A stretch of DNA of 39,954 nucleotides from JANPLG01 sp964609085 (GTDB taxonomy: Bacteria; Armatimonadota; SYMT01), in contig CAZSRZ010000043.1 of assembly GCA_964609085.1 (NCBI GenBank), forward strand, positions 1-39,954, in the 5' to 3' direction. Below the pieces are notes generated by a model. It ran no database searches, had not been told where the DNA came from, and was given only the letters and a program-made list of their open reading frames with translations. Shown piece after piece: positions 33,264 to 39,954 of this stretch. Positions within the stretch are counted from its first letter, which is position 1. Every line of letters starts with the position of its first letter. The position numbers and the translations under genes are program-made.

Positions 33264-34534
33264 ATCCTCTGACCGTCTACGCCGGGGACTGGGTTCTCCC
33301 GATCGTCGGTCCGCCGATCCGAGACGGACTGGTGGTCGTCGACCAGGGACTGATCGTCTGGGTGGGAGCCCGTCGGGAACTCCCCTCGCGTTTTCAGGGA
33401 GGGCGGCTAAGGGCGTCGCCCCGATCCCTCATTCTGCCGGGATGGGTCAACGCGCACTGCCACCTCCAACTGACTGCGGCGGTGGGGCAATTGTCCGGCC
33501 GTGGCGACGACTTCACGGCCTGGGTTCGAGACCTGCTCCGTCTGACGGCGTCGTGGCCACCGGAGTTGCTTCAGCGATCGATCATCGCCGGGCTGGACCT
33601 GCTCGGGAAGGGTGGCACCACCACAGTAGCGCATCTGGCCACGCTCCCCGAACCCGACTCGTTCCTGGACCACCCCTTGCGAACGGTCCTCTTCCACGAG
33701 GTGATCGGCTTTCCGGCGGCCCGATCGGAGTCGCTCGCGGCAGCGGCGGAGGACTGGCTCACGGGAGCCGGGGCGGTCATACAGGCCTCTGGGAGCACGC
33801 GGCACACGCTGGGGCTGGCGCCGCATGCTGTGTACTCCGTATCGCCCGCGTTGATCCGCAGCCTCGGGCGGATGGCGGTGCGGCACGGCGTGGCGGCCAG
33901 CATCCACCTGGCGGAAACGACGGACGAAGAGCGATTCCTGCAGTCCGGCGACGGCCCGTTCCGCGATCTACTCGTGGAGCGCGGTGCCTGGGATTCCTCC
34001 TGGCGGCCGCCCGGCGACTCCCCCGCGCGCTACCTGAAAGACCTCGGCTTCCTGCAGCAACTCGGCGTCGGAGCCGTGGCGCACGCCAACTACCTGAGCG
34101 ATGCGGACGTCCACCTGCTGCGGGAGTCGGGAGCCACCGTCGTCTGGTGCCCCGGGAGCCATCGCTGGTTCGGGCACCGGAACCATCCGATCCCGCGCCT
34201 GCTTGCAGCCGGGGTACCCCTGGCGCTCGGCACGGATAGCCTGGCCAGTAATCGGGGGCTGGACATGCTCCGCGAAGTGCGGCTGGCCGCGGAGTCCTTT
34301 CCGGACGTGCCGCGCGAAGTGTGGCTGGAGGCAGCGACCCTTGGCGGGGCGCGATCTCTTGGGCTGGCGGATCGCGTCGGTGGACTGACACCTGGACTAC
34401 GAGCCGACCTACAGATTCTGGAGTGCGAGGCCGACGGGACCGAGGCGATCCGTGATCCCCTGCGTCCGCTCTTCGAGGGCCGACCACGTGTGGAATCGGT
34501 CCTCGTTGACGGCGAAAGATTGCGGATCAGATGA
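33260..34534 (+). CDS. Amidohydrolase-superfamily deaminase-type protein
   Basis: A 424-residue member of the TrzA/AtzA/SsnA-like branch of the amidohydrolases. The beta-1 HxH is in GWVNAHCHLQLT, the next metal His in SIHLAETTDE, a further His in AHANYLSDAD, and the final Asp in LGTDSLASN, followed by GLTPGLRADLQIL, the usual closing beta-sandwich motif. Members deaminate adenosine-like, guanine-like or aminodeoxyfutalosine substrates; GDDFTAWVRDLL resembles the last group (menaquinone futalosine pathway), but this is only suggestive. The ATG at 33260 overlaps the TGA of the phosphoesterase gene as ATGA. It converges on the second receiver gene with an 8-base overlap. Confidence 0.9.
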   Translation: MNPLTVYAGDWVLPIVGPPIRDGLVVVDQGLIVWVGARRELPSRFQGGRLRASPRSLILPGWVNAHCHLQLTAAVGQLSGRGDDFTAWVRDLLRLTASWPPELLQRSIIAGLDLLGKGGTTTVAHLATLPEPDSFLDHPLRTVLFHEVIGFPAARSESLAAAAEDWLTGAGAVIQASGSTRHTLGLAPHAVYSVSPALIRSLGRMAVRHGVAASIHLAETTDEERFLQSGDGPFRDLLVERGAWDSSWRPPGDSPARYLKDLGFLQQLGVGAVAHANYLSDADVHLLRESGATVVWCPGSHRWFGHRNHPIPRLLAAGVPLALGTDSLASNRGLDMLREVRLAAESFPDVPREVWLEAATLGGARSLGLADRVGGLTPGLRADLQILECEADGTEAIRDPLRPLFEGRPRVESVLVDGERLRIR

Positions 34535-34970
34535 CGCCGCCGCCTACAGCGCGACCGAGATCTGGAGCCCAGTCGCTTCGCCTCATCGTCAGGTGCGGGG
34601 CGAGAGCACGTTGTAGGGTCGCAATGAGTTCATCATCCCCATTGGCGTGGCTGGCGCAGAGGTCTACCCCGGCGCGCCACGCCCTGGCGAGTTCCTCGTG
34701 CGAGGCATTCTCGCAGACGAGAACGAACTGGATCGGCTGTCGAGTGGGGCGCTTCCGAAGGGCTTCCAGCATCCCGAGCCCGTCGAGGATAGGTAGATCA
34801 GCGGCGGCGATGATCGCTGAAGGCAACAGCTCGTGCGCCCGGAGCAGCCCCAGGGCGCCGTTGTCGGCCAGTTGCACGCGCAACCCCAGGGACGCCAGTC
34901 GCCGAGCGATCCGCTCCGCTCGGGCAGAGTCCGAATCGACCAGCAAGACCGTGCTTCCTCGTTGGTGCAT
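34527..34970 (-). CDS. Second stand-alone degenerate receiver protein
   Basis: About 147 residues with a CheY-like layout: VLLVDSDSARAERIARRL (acidic beta-1), IIAAADLPILDGLGMLEAL (beta-3 loop), FVLVCENASHEE (beta-4) and a C-terminal helix. Aligned to active receivers, the phosphoacceptor Asp position is Ala (the middle Ala of AAADLP), the Thr/Ser is replaced in VLVCEN, and the beta-5 Lys is not found. There is no output domain. The start is either ATG 34970, as used here, or ATG 35024, which would add 18 polar residues; neither has a strong ribosome-binding site. It is an independent example of the same kind as the receiver at 3285. It probably acts as an unphosphorylated interaction module. 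Confidence 0.72.
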   Translation of the reverse strand: MHQRGSTVLLVDSDSARAERIARRLASLGLRVQLADNGALGLLRAHELLPSAIIAAADLPILDGLGMLEALRKRPTRQPIQFVLVCENASHEELARAWRAGVDLCASHANGDDELIATLQRALAPHLTMRRSDWAPDLGRAVGGGVI

Positions 34971-35060
34971 CCGTCTGTTCCGCCCGCTCGTGCTCGGAGG
35001 GCAACGCTCTTCGCGCCCGCTCATCTAGAGATGGTCTGAGGGACGAGAAATACGAGCCCG

Positions 35061-36173
35061 ATGTTCCTGAAACTTCGCTCATCCCGGCTCCGTGTGACGA
35101 GGATCACGCTCGCGGCAGGCACGCCAGCTCCGCACAGCGAGGGGGGCTGCCCGCCGATCCGAATCCGCGCTGCGGCACTTCGGCAGTCCCGCTGGTTATT
35201 CTTGGTGGCGGCCGGACTCGGCGTGCTCCCCCTCAGCGCGGCTGCGCCCGGCGGCGTCCGGGTTCTGGCGGTGGGCGATCTGATGCTGGGCACCAACCTG
35301 CGCGATGTCATCGCGCGGAAGGGCCCGGAGGCGCCCTTCCGGCCATTCAGGAAGCTGCTGTCGGGTGCAGATCTGACCCTGGGCAACCTCGAGACGCCCC
35401 TCTCAGGCCGCGGAACTCCCACCGCCGGGAAGTCGGCGAGCAGCGTTCGGCGCAAGCTCAACTACCTCTTCCGCGCGCCCGTAGTCGCGGCCCGGGGACT
35501 GCGCTGGGCGGGCTTCGACGCGGTGTCTCTTGCGAACAATCACGCCATGGACTACGGCCCCGTAGCCTTGTTGGACTCTATTTCGGCCTGCCGCGCACAG
35601 TCCGTCATCCCGGTAGGGGCAGGCGCTAGCCTGGACCGCGCCTTCGCCCCCGCCTTCTTCCGACGGAGAGGTCTCACCCTGGCCGTGTTCGGAGTCAGCG
35701 ACATCCTGCCGCTCTACAGCACGGCCGGGAAGAAGCGCCCCGGTGTCGCCCCCGCTCGGGGGGCGGAGTTCGAGGCACGGATGCCGCAGCAACTCCGCCT
35801 GGCCCGCAAGGCCGCGGACTTCGTGTTGGTGATGGTCCACTGGGGGGTGGAGAAGCAGGCCGAAAAGACCCCGAAACAACAACGCCTGGCTCGCAGACTC
35901 GTGGACTGGGGCGCGGACGTCGTGATCGGGAGCCACACTCACGTGCTTGGCCCCACGGAGACCTACCGCCGGGGGCTGATCCACTACAGCCTGGGCAACT
36001 TCGTCACCCGGGCGGACAGCCGCCGCGACACCGCCATCTGGGAGATTTCGCTGAGCAAGGGGGCGACACCGCGCGGACGTCTGATTCGCCTCCAGTGGAA
36101 CGGCAAACCGGTGAAGCGGGCGAAGCCGCGGGCTAAGCCTTCGGCTTCTTCGCCACCGGCGCAGCGTACTTGA
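35061..36173 (+). CDS. CapA-family metallophosphatase-like protein
   Basis: A 370-residue protein of the CapA (PGA_cap) family. A hydrophobic segment at about 45-62 (RWLFLVAAGLGVLPLSAAA) acts as a signal or anchor. The domain follows with VGDLMLG, GNLETPLSG, LANNHAMDYG, VMVHWGVE, GSHTHVLGPTE and HYSLGNFV, all standard for the family and related to metallophosphoesterases. CapA proteins take part in poly-gamma-glutamate synthesis or capsule work in some bacteria; many orphans like this one have no CapB or CapC nearby. The start at 35061 leaves about 40 residues before the hydrophobic segment, which is long, but no better in-frame start is seen. Its last 41 bases overlap the next gene, which is convergent. 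Confidence 0.9.
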   Translation: MFLKLRSSRLRVTRITLAAGTPAPHSEGGCPPIRIRAAALRQSRWLFLVAAGLGVLPLSAAAPGGVRVLAVGDLMLGTNLRDVIARKGPEAPFRPFRKLLSGADLTLGNLETPLSGRGTPTAGKSASSVRRKLNYLFRAPVVAARGLRWAGFDAVSLANNHAMDYGPVALLDSISACRAQSVIPVGAGASLDRAFAPAFFRRRGLTLAVFGVSDILPLYSTAGKKRPGVAPARGAEFEARMPQQLRLARKAADFVLVMVHWGVEKQAEKTPKQQRLARRLVDWGADVVIGSHTHVLGPTETYRRGLIHYSLGNFVTRADSRRDTAIWEISLSKGATPRGRLIRLQWNGKPVKRAKPRAKPSASSPPAQRT

Positions 36174-36606
36174 GCACACTGCTGCCGGGGATCTTTAGCA
36201 CCAATCTGCCGTCGCGGGCGGAAACAACGTAGGGAGTTCCAGGTGGGCCGGGAATGTAGGTCTTGTAGGCGTGCATCCGCCGACGAGCGATGGCCACGGA
36301 TCCATCCGCCCGCAAAGTGACCCAGGCCCGCGGCGGGGTCGCCGGATTGTGAGTGGCGCGCTCCGGATCCTTCACATACCCGGGCTTGAAGCCGGGGATG
36401 GGCGGGAACTCCACGCACAGGATCCCGTCCGGACCCACCCTCGGACGTAGAGGTCTGACGATCGAGGCGGGGATCACCAGACGGCCCACGGAGTCGACCT
36501 TGATCGGGGCAGGGGCGGCTGCGGCCCCACGGACCGTTGTCACGCCGGACAGGATCCCGATCCCGATCCCGATCCCACCCATCCATCGCCCGCGCCGCAT
36601 CCGCAT
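36133..36606 (-). CDS. Small secreted protein of unknown function
   Basis: About 157 residues. A signal peptide (RGRWMGGIGIGIGILSG, ending ...RGAAAAP) precedes IKVDSVGRLVIPASIV and a Pro-rich middle (PPIPGFKPGYV, HNPATPP). The C-terminus is basic (AAPVAKKPKA). I prefer the ATG at 36606, preceded by a G-rich ribosome-binding site; ATG 36621 is also possible. The DNA for Gly-Ile-Gly-Ile is four tandem GATCCC units (36553-36576). The short VDSVGRLVIP motif recalls AbrB-type swapped hairpins, but in an exported protein it is probably chance. No family is recognised. It overlaps the end of capA by 41 bases. Confidence 0.55.
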   Translation of the reverse strand: MRMRRGRWMGGIGIGIGILSGVTTVRGAAAAPAPIKVDSVGRLVIPASIVRPLRPRVGPDGILCVEFPPIPGFKPGYVKDPERATHNPATPPRAWVTLRADGSVAIARRRMHAYKTYIPGPPGTPYVVSARDGRLVLKIPGSSVLKYAAPVAKKPKA

Positions 36607-36718
36607 CTGCCCCCCCACCATCAAGGGACTCCGCAGGCGGCCCGGGGGTTTCCTCTTTGATTCCCTCCCACGGCGAATGTGCGTTTCGCGGACCGAGGGT
36701 TGGCTCGCCCGGGCGGGA

Positions 36719-38467
36719 CTACTCCTCCGCCGGTGGAGCAGCGTGTTGCTGGAGGCCCACCATCCGCGCGTAGGTGGGGCTTGCCTGGAGCAACTCTTCG
36801 TGCGTACCGGTTGCTTCGACTCGCCCGTCCGCCAGGACCACGATGTGCGCAGCCGCCCGAAGTGTCCAGAGCCGGTGGGCGCTGACGAGCACGGTTCTGC
36901 CGACCGTCAGACGTTCGAGCGCCGCCTGCACTCGCGCCTCGTTCGCACTGTCGAGGGAGCTGGTGGGCTCGTCGAGCAGGAGAATCGGGGCGTCCTTCAA
37001 CAGCGCCCTGGCTATGTTGAGGCGCTGCCGCTGTCCGGCGGAGAGATCCTGCCCCCCTGGGCCGAGTAGGGTATCGTAGCCGGAGGGCAGCCCCTCGATC
37101 TCCTCGTGGAGCCCGGCGGCCTCAGCGACGGCCATGACCTCGTCCATCGAGGCCTCCGGACGTCCGTAGAGAATGTTCTCGCCCACGGTAGCGGCGAAGA
37201 GAAAAGGCTCCTGAAACACGGCTCCAAAGCATGCGTGCACGTCGGCCAGACGCAGGTCGCGTAGGTCCACGCCATCGAAGGTGATCCTCCCGGCCTGCGG
37301 GTCGAGGAGACGGGCCGCCAGCGCCATCACTGTGCTCTTCCCGCTCCCGGACGGGCCGACGAGTCCGACCATCTGACCTTCGCGGAGTTCGAAGCTGATG
37401 CCTCGGAGCACCGGCTGACTGTCGTAGGCAAAGTCGACACTTTCGAAGCGGATGCAGCGCGGGGCCGAGGCGAGGGGTCGGGCATCGGGGCGGTCTCGGA
37501 TCTCCGGCTGCTCCGCCATCAACTCCTCGACGCGCTCCAGACCGGGGGTGTACTGCTGGACGTCCGCGTAGGCGTGGGCGACGTTGCGGGCCGGCTCCAG
37601 CATCGCCACGACTGCCAGCAGAAAGGTCAGCAGACCCGGCCAGTCCAGGGTTCCGGCCTGCACCTGGCCGCCGCCGGCCAGCAAGACGACCACCAGCCCC
37701 AGTCCGGCCACCGTCTCCATCGCGACCCCTCCCAGGGACTGGAGGGCGACGCGCTGCTGCTGGGTTCGGAAGTAGTCATCCGCCATCGCGCGAAAGCGGT
37801 CCAGCTCTCGCCGCTCGGCCTGGTAGATGCGCACCAGACGCAGTCCCGCTATCAGCTCCCAGATGCGGTCGAGGATCAGGAAGCCGGCAGTCCGCTGTTC
37901 TCGCGCGGAGCGCAGAAGCGAGCCGCCCAGCAGGCCCATTGGGACCGCGAGCACCGGGACGATCAGCGCCACGGTGAGGAAAAGGCGAGGGCTGATCCAT
38001 GCAGCGACGGCGGCGAGTGCGAGCGCGGTGCTGAGCTGGGCGAGAAGCTGGCACACCGTCCGGACGCTGTGGTACTGCGTCTGAATGTCGCTGCGCACTG
38101 TCTCCACCAGATCACCATGGCTGTGGCGCTGGAAGAAGCGGATCGATTGCCGCAGAAGATGCTCGGCGGTCGTCGCCATGGCACCCACCACCACTCGTCG
38201 CAGTAGTCGCTGCTCCGCCGTCTTGCGACCGGCGGCGGCAAGCGCCCGGGCAAGGAATACCCCCAGAATCGCACCCCCGGCCGCCCCGAGGTTTGGCACA
38301 TCGACCGCCGAATTGCCGATCCCCTGCAAGAAGCTCCGGAGTAACCAGAGCGTCGCCGCAGCGGCACCGCTCTCGACCACCCCTGCCAGCACGAAGGCCG
38401 CCACCAGCCCCGGGTTCGCGGCGATGGACCGGACGCCCAGGCCGAGGAACGCCAGTGACCGCTTCAC
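36719..38467 (-). CDS. ABC transporter, fused permease and ATP-binding protein (exporter type)
   Basis: A 582-residue half-transporter. The N-terminal 300 residues are six hydrophobic segments typical of an ABC type-1 exporter. The nucleotide-binding domain follows, with Walker A VGPSGSGKSTV near 368, the Q-loop VFQEPFLF, the signature LSAGQRQRLNIARALL, Walker B ILLLDEPTSSLD and the switch His in SAHRL. It would work as a homo- or heterodimer exporting lipids, peptides or drugs; the MsbA-like layout leaves the substrate open. The start is taken as GTG 38467, which overlaps the TGA of tsaD as GTGA, rather than the ATG at 38509 inside tsaD. The two are therefore translationally coupled. Confidence 0.93.
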   Translation of the reverse strand: MKRSLAFLGLGVRSIAANPGLVAAFVLAGVVESGAAAATLWLLRSFLQGIGNSAVDVPNLGAAGGAILGVFLARALAAAGRKTAEQRLLRRVVVGAMATTAEHLLRQSIRFFQRHSHGDLVETVRSDIQTQYHSVRTVCQLLAQLSTALALAAVAAWISPRLFLTVALIVPVLAVPMGLLGGSLLRSAREQRTAGFLILDRIWELIAGLRLVRIYQAERRELDRFRAMADDYFRTQQQRVALQSLGGVAMETVAGLGLVVVLLAGGGQVQAGTLDWPGLLTFLLAVVAMLEPARNVAHAYADVQQYTPGLERVEELMAEQPEIRDRPDARPLASAPRCIRFESVDFAYDSQPVLRGISFELREGQMVGLVGPSGSGKSTVMALAARLLDPQAGRITFDGVDLRDLRLADVHACFGAVFQEPFLFAATVGENILYGRPEASMDEVMAVAEAAGLHEEIEGLPSGYDTLLGPGGQDLSAGQRQRLNIARALLKDAPILLLDEPTSSLDSANEARVQAALERLTVGRTVLVSAHRLWTLRAAAHIVVLADGRVEATGTHEELLQASPTYARMVGLQQHAAPPAEE

Positions 38468-39513
38468 CGGGCAGGGCCTGCGGCTGTAGGGACGGAGAGG
38501 CAGAGGCACTCGGTGGTGAGCGGCGAGCGGGCGAATGTCTCCAACTCCAGCCCATGTCGCTCGCCCCGTTGCAGCCGTGATGCCCCGGCGGCGGCGATCA
38601 TGCCGGCGTTATCGGTGCAGAGCGGTCCCGGTGGGAAGAGCGGCGTCGCCCCGATCCGTTCGCACTCCTCCGCTAGCCGGGCACGCAAGCGAGTATTGGC
38701 TGCCACACCTCCGCAGACGAGGAGCGTCGCCACCCCCGTCAGTTCCAGCGCCAGGATCGATCTCTCGACCATCGCCTCCACGATGGCGTGCTGGTAGCCG
38801 GCGGCGATGTCTGCCGGCGTGCCCGGGGGGTCGCTTCGCTGTGTGAGCCGAAGCAGAGCCGTCTTCACTCCGCTGAAGCTGAAGTCGAGCGGGGGATCGG
38901 TCCTCGTGCGGGGGAACGCGACGGCCGTCGGGTCGCCGGATCGGGCGAGTTGATCGAGCGCCGCGCCCCCGCCTGCCAACCCCAACAGCCGCGCCCCTTT
39001 GTCAAAGGCCTCCCCGGCGGCGTCGTCCCGTCGTCTCCCGAGTATCACGTAGTCGTGCAGGTCACGGATCAGGTAGAGCTCGGTGTGCCCGCCGCTCGCA
39101 ACCAGGGCGACGGCCGGCGTGACGGCCCCGCCCGGGCGGTCCGGGCGCTCCAGCCAGTTGCTGAAGAGGTGCCCCTCCAGGTGGTGGATCCCGACCAGAG
39201 GGAGGTCGTGAGCCAGCGCCATCGCCTTGGCCGCCGTCACGCCCACCAGCAGCGACCCGATCAGCCCCGGCCGGTTGGTGACCGCGATCCCGGACAGGGC
39301 TGCCGGGGTGACGCCCGCCTGGCGCATCGCCTCCTCGATCACCGGGAGGATCAGCTCGACATGGCGGCGCGAGGCCAGCTCCGGCACGACCCCGCCGTAC
39401 GGCGCGTGGATCTCCGACTGTGAGGCGATGACGTGTCCCAGCAAGGTCCAACCGTGGGCCACCACGGCGGCAGAGGTTTCATCGCAGCTTGATTCGATGC
39501 CGAGCACGAGCAT
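38464..39513 (-). CDS. tsaD: tRNA N6-adenosine threonylcarbamoyltransferase TsaD
   Basis: A 349-residue Kae1/TsaD protein that transfers threonylcarbamoyl from the adenylate made by Sua5/TsaC to A37 of ANN-decoding tRNAs. Key features are MLVLGIESSCDETSAAVV, the metal-binding HHLEGH (His111 and His115), LLVGVTAAKAMALAH, SGGHTEL, and late FSFSGVKTALLRL and CGGVAANTRLR. Length is usual. It works with TsaB and TsaE, neither of which is in the window. It lies 10 bp downstream of the partial gene at the window edge and runs with a GTGA overlap into the ABC exporter gene, so it is likely the middle of a transcript. Confidence 0.97.
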   Translation of the reverse strand: MLVLGIESSCDETSAAVVAHGWTLLGHVIASQSEIHAPYGGVVPELASRRHVELILPVIEEAMRQAGVTPAALSGIAVTNRPGLIGSLLVGVTAAKAMALAHDLPLVGIHHLEGHLFSNWLERPDRPGGAVTPAVALVASGGHTELYLIRDLHDYVILGRRRDDAAGEAFDKGARLLGLAGGGAALDQLARSGDPTAVAFPRTRTDPPLDFSFSGVKTALLRLTQRSDPPGTPADIAAGYQHAIVEAMVERSILALELTGVATLLVCGGVAANTRLRARLAEECERIGATPLFPPGPLCTDNAGMIAAAGASRLQRGERHGLELETFARSPLTTECLCLSVPTAAGPAR

Positions 39514-39523
39514 GGGTGCGAGC

Positions 39524-39954
39524 TCACCGTCGCTTGCGCACTGCCTGCTCCCGGCCCACGATGTAGTGCAACTGCGTCACCTTACCGGCCTCCTTAACGA
39601 ACCGATACAGGATGTGAGGTGCGTTGCGCTGGTAGCACTCCATCTCGGAGAGGGGCACCAACTCACGGAGCGGGGGCACGGCTTCCCCCATCAGATTGGG
39701 AGAGATCAGCAGTCGCCCCTCCGCCACCTGTATCGTCCAAATGCCGCGATTGGTTGCCTCAAAGTCGCCCGTCAGCGCGGCGAGCGCCTGCTGTTTCAGG
39801 ACGATGGGCTTGCGCTCGATTGCCGGAAGCTCCAGATCCAGGTTCGTCGGTTCCGCAGGATAGAGCTCTGGCGGCGCGATCGGGGAAGGTGCCTGTGGAC
39901 CCTGGATTCGATTGGTCACGGCGACGGTCTCGGGCACTTCCTCCAGCTTGCACT
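39524..39954 (-). CDS. Partial CDS, C-terminal part of an unknown protein at the window edge
   Basis: The frame is open to the last codon of the window, so at least 142 C-terminal residues are present and the start lies outside. A GTG at 39937 could be a start but sits within CKLEEVPETV without a proper spacer from the GGAGG. The sequence begins with a Pro-rich linker (PQAPSPIAPPELYPAEP) and then a beta-rich segment: LTGDFEATNRGIWTIQVAEG, LISPNLMGEAV and FVKEAGKVTQLHYIVGRE. That pattern resembles the C-terminal DUF3471-like lipocalin-type domain found behind beta-lactamase-type serine hydrolases, but this is by eye. It lies 10 bp upstream of tsaD. Confidence 0.6.
   Translation of the reverse strand, partial: CKLEEVPETVAVTNRIQGPQAPSPIAPPELYPAEPTNLDLELPAIERKPIVLKQQALAALTGDFEATNRGIWTIQVAEGRLLISPNLMGEAVPPLRELVPLSEMECYQRNAPHILYRFVKEAGKVTQLHYIVGREQAVRKRR

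Noticed and set aside
36133..36606. AbrB-like motif VDSVGRLVIP as a transcription factor
   Set aside because: The protein has a signal peptide and no second half of the AbrB fold, so DNA binding in the cytoplasm is unlikely.

Overview
The window is about 40 kb of GC-rich bacterial chromosome (roughly two-thirds G+C by eye, not computed). It carries about 35 protein-coding genes. I found no rRNA, tRNA, CRISPR array, transposase or phage gene. The content fits a heterotrophic environmental bacterium whose sequence probably comes from a metagenome scaffold: type IV pilus-type ATPases, a FlgM-like anti-sigma factor, an ECF sigma/anti-sigma pair, a sulfatase, PhyH and Gfo/Idh/MocA enzymes, and many secreted proteins. 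Armatimonadota or a similar deep-branching phylum (Planctomycetota, Acidobacteriota) is my guess, but nothing here proves it. A run of 100 N flanked by the same 55 bp on both sides looks like a scaffolding join.

Layout. 1-343 holds an imperfect tandem repeat and no gene. 344-3314 has two tandem secreted pentapeptide-repeat proteins. 3285-4820 has a degenerate response-regulator receiver divergent from Sua5/TsaC (tRNA t6A synthesis). 4880-7300 has a Tat-type sugar isomerase/epimerase-like protein, a FlgM-like protein and a secreted propeller-like protein. 7448-10333 is a large FAD plus Fe-S D-lactate/glycolate dehydrogenase-type fusion. 10341-13902 is a PilB-type ATPase preceded by a paralogue whose catalytic motifs are eroded. 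A small 73-codon gene with stem-loops in its leader diverges from this pair. 14240-19784 groups a PfkB sugar kinase, a sulfatase, an M14 peptidase, a PhyH dioxygenase and a luciferase-like monooxygenase. 19843-21543 is an ECF sigma factor and a membrane anti-sigma factor with an STN-like C-terminus. 21669-24931 has a family 5 uracil-DNA glycosylase, an SDR dehydrogenase, a MarC membrane protein and a Gfo/Idh/MocA oxidoreductase. 25148-28337 is a UvrD/Rep helicase convergent with a glycerate kinase. 28509-32234 has a Gly/Gln-rich secreted protein, a TPR protein and a DUF4331 protein. 32427-36606 has a membrane-anchored metallophosphoesterase, an amidohydrolase, a second degenerate receiver, a CapA-like protein and a small secreted protein. 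36719-39954 has an ABC exporter, TsaD and the 3' end of a further gene.

How the genes fit together. Sua5 and TsaD supply two steps of tRNA t6A modification from opposite ends of the window. The pil pair suggests surface motility or secretion, possibly with a catalytic and a non-catalytic ATPase subunit. The sigma/anti-sigma pair is a self-contained envelope-sensing switch. The sugar isomerase, hydroxyacid dehydrogenase, glycerate kinase, PfkB kinase, sulfatase and Gfo/Idh/MocA enzyme suggest use of sugar acids and sulfated organics. No single large new defence or biosynthetic system is evident. The features most worth a second look are the PilB pseudo-ATPase paralogue, the STN-tailed anti-sigma factor, the two stand-alone pseudo-receivers and the paired secreted pentapeptide-repeat proteins.
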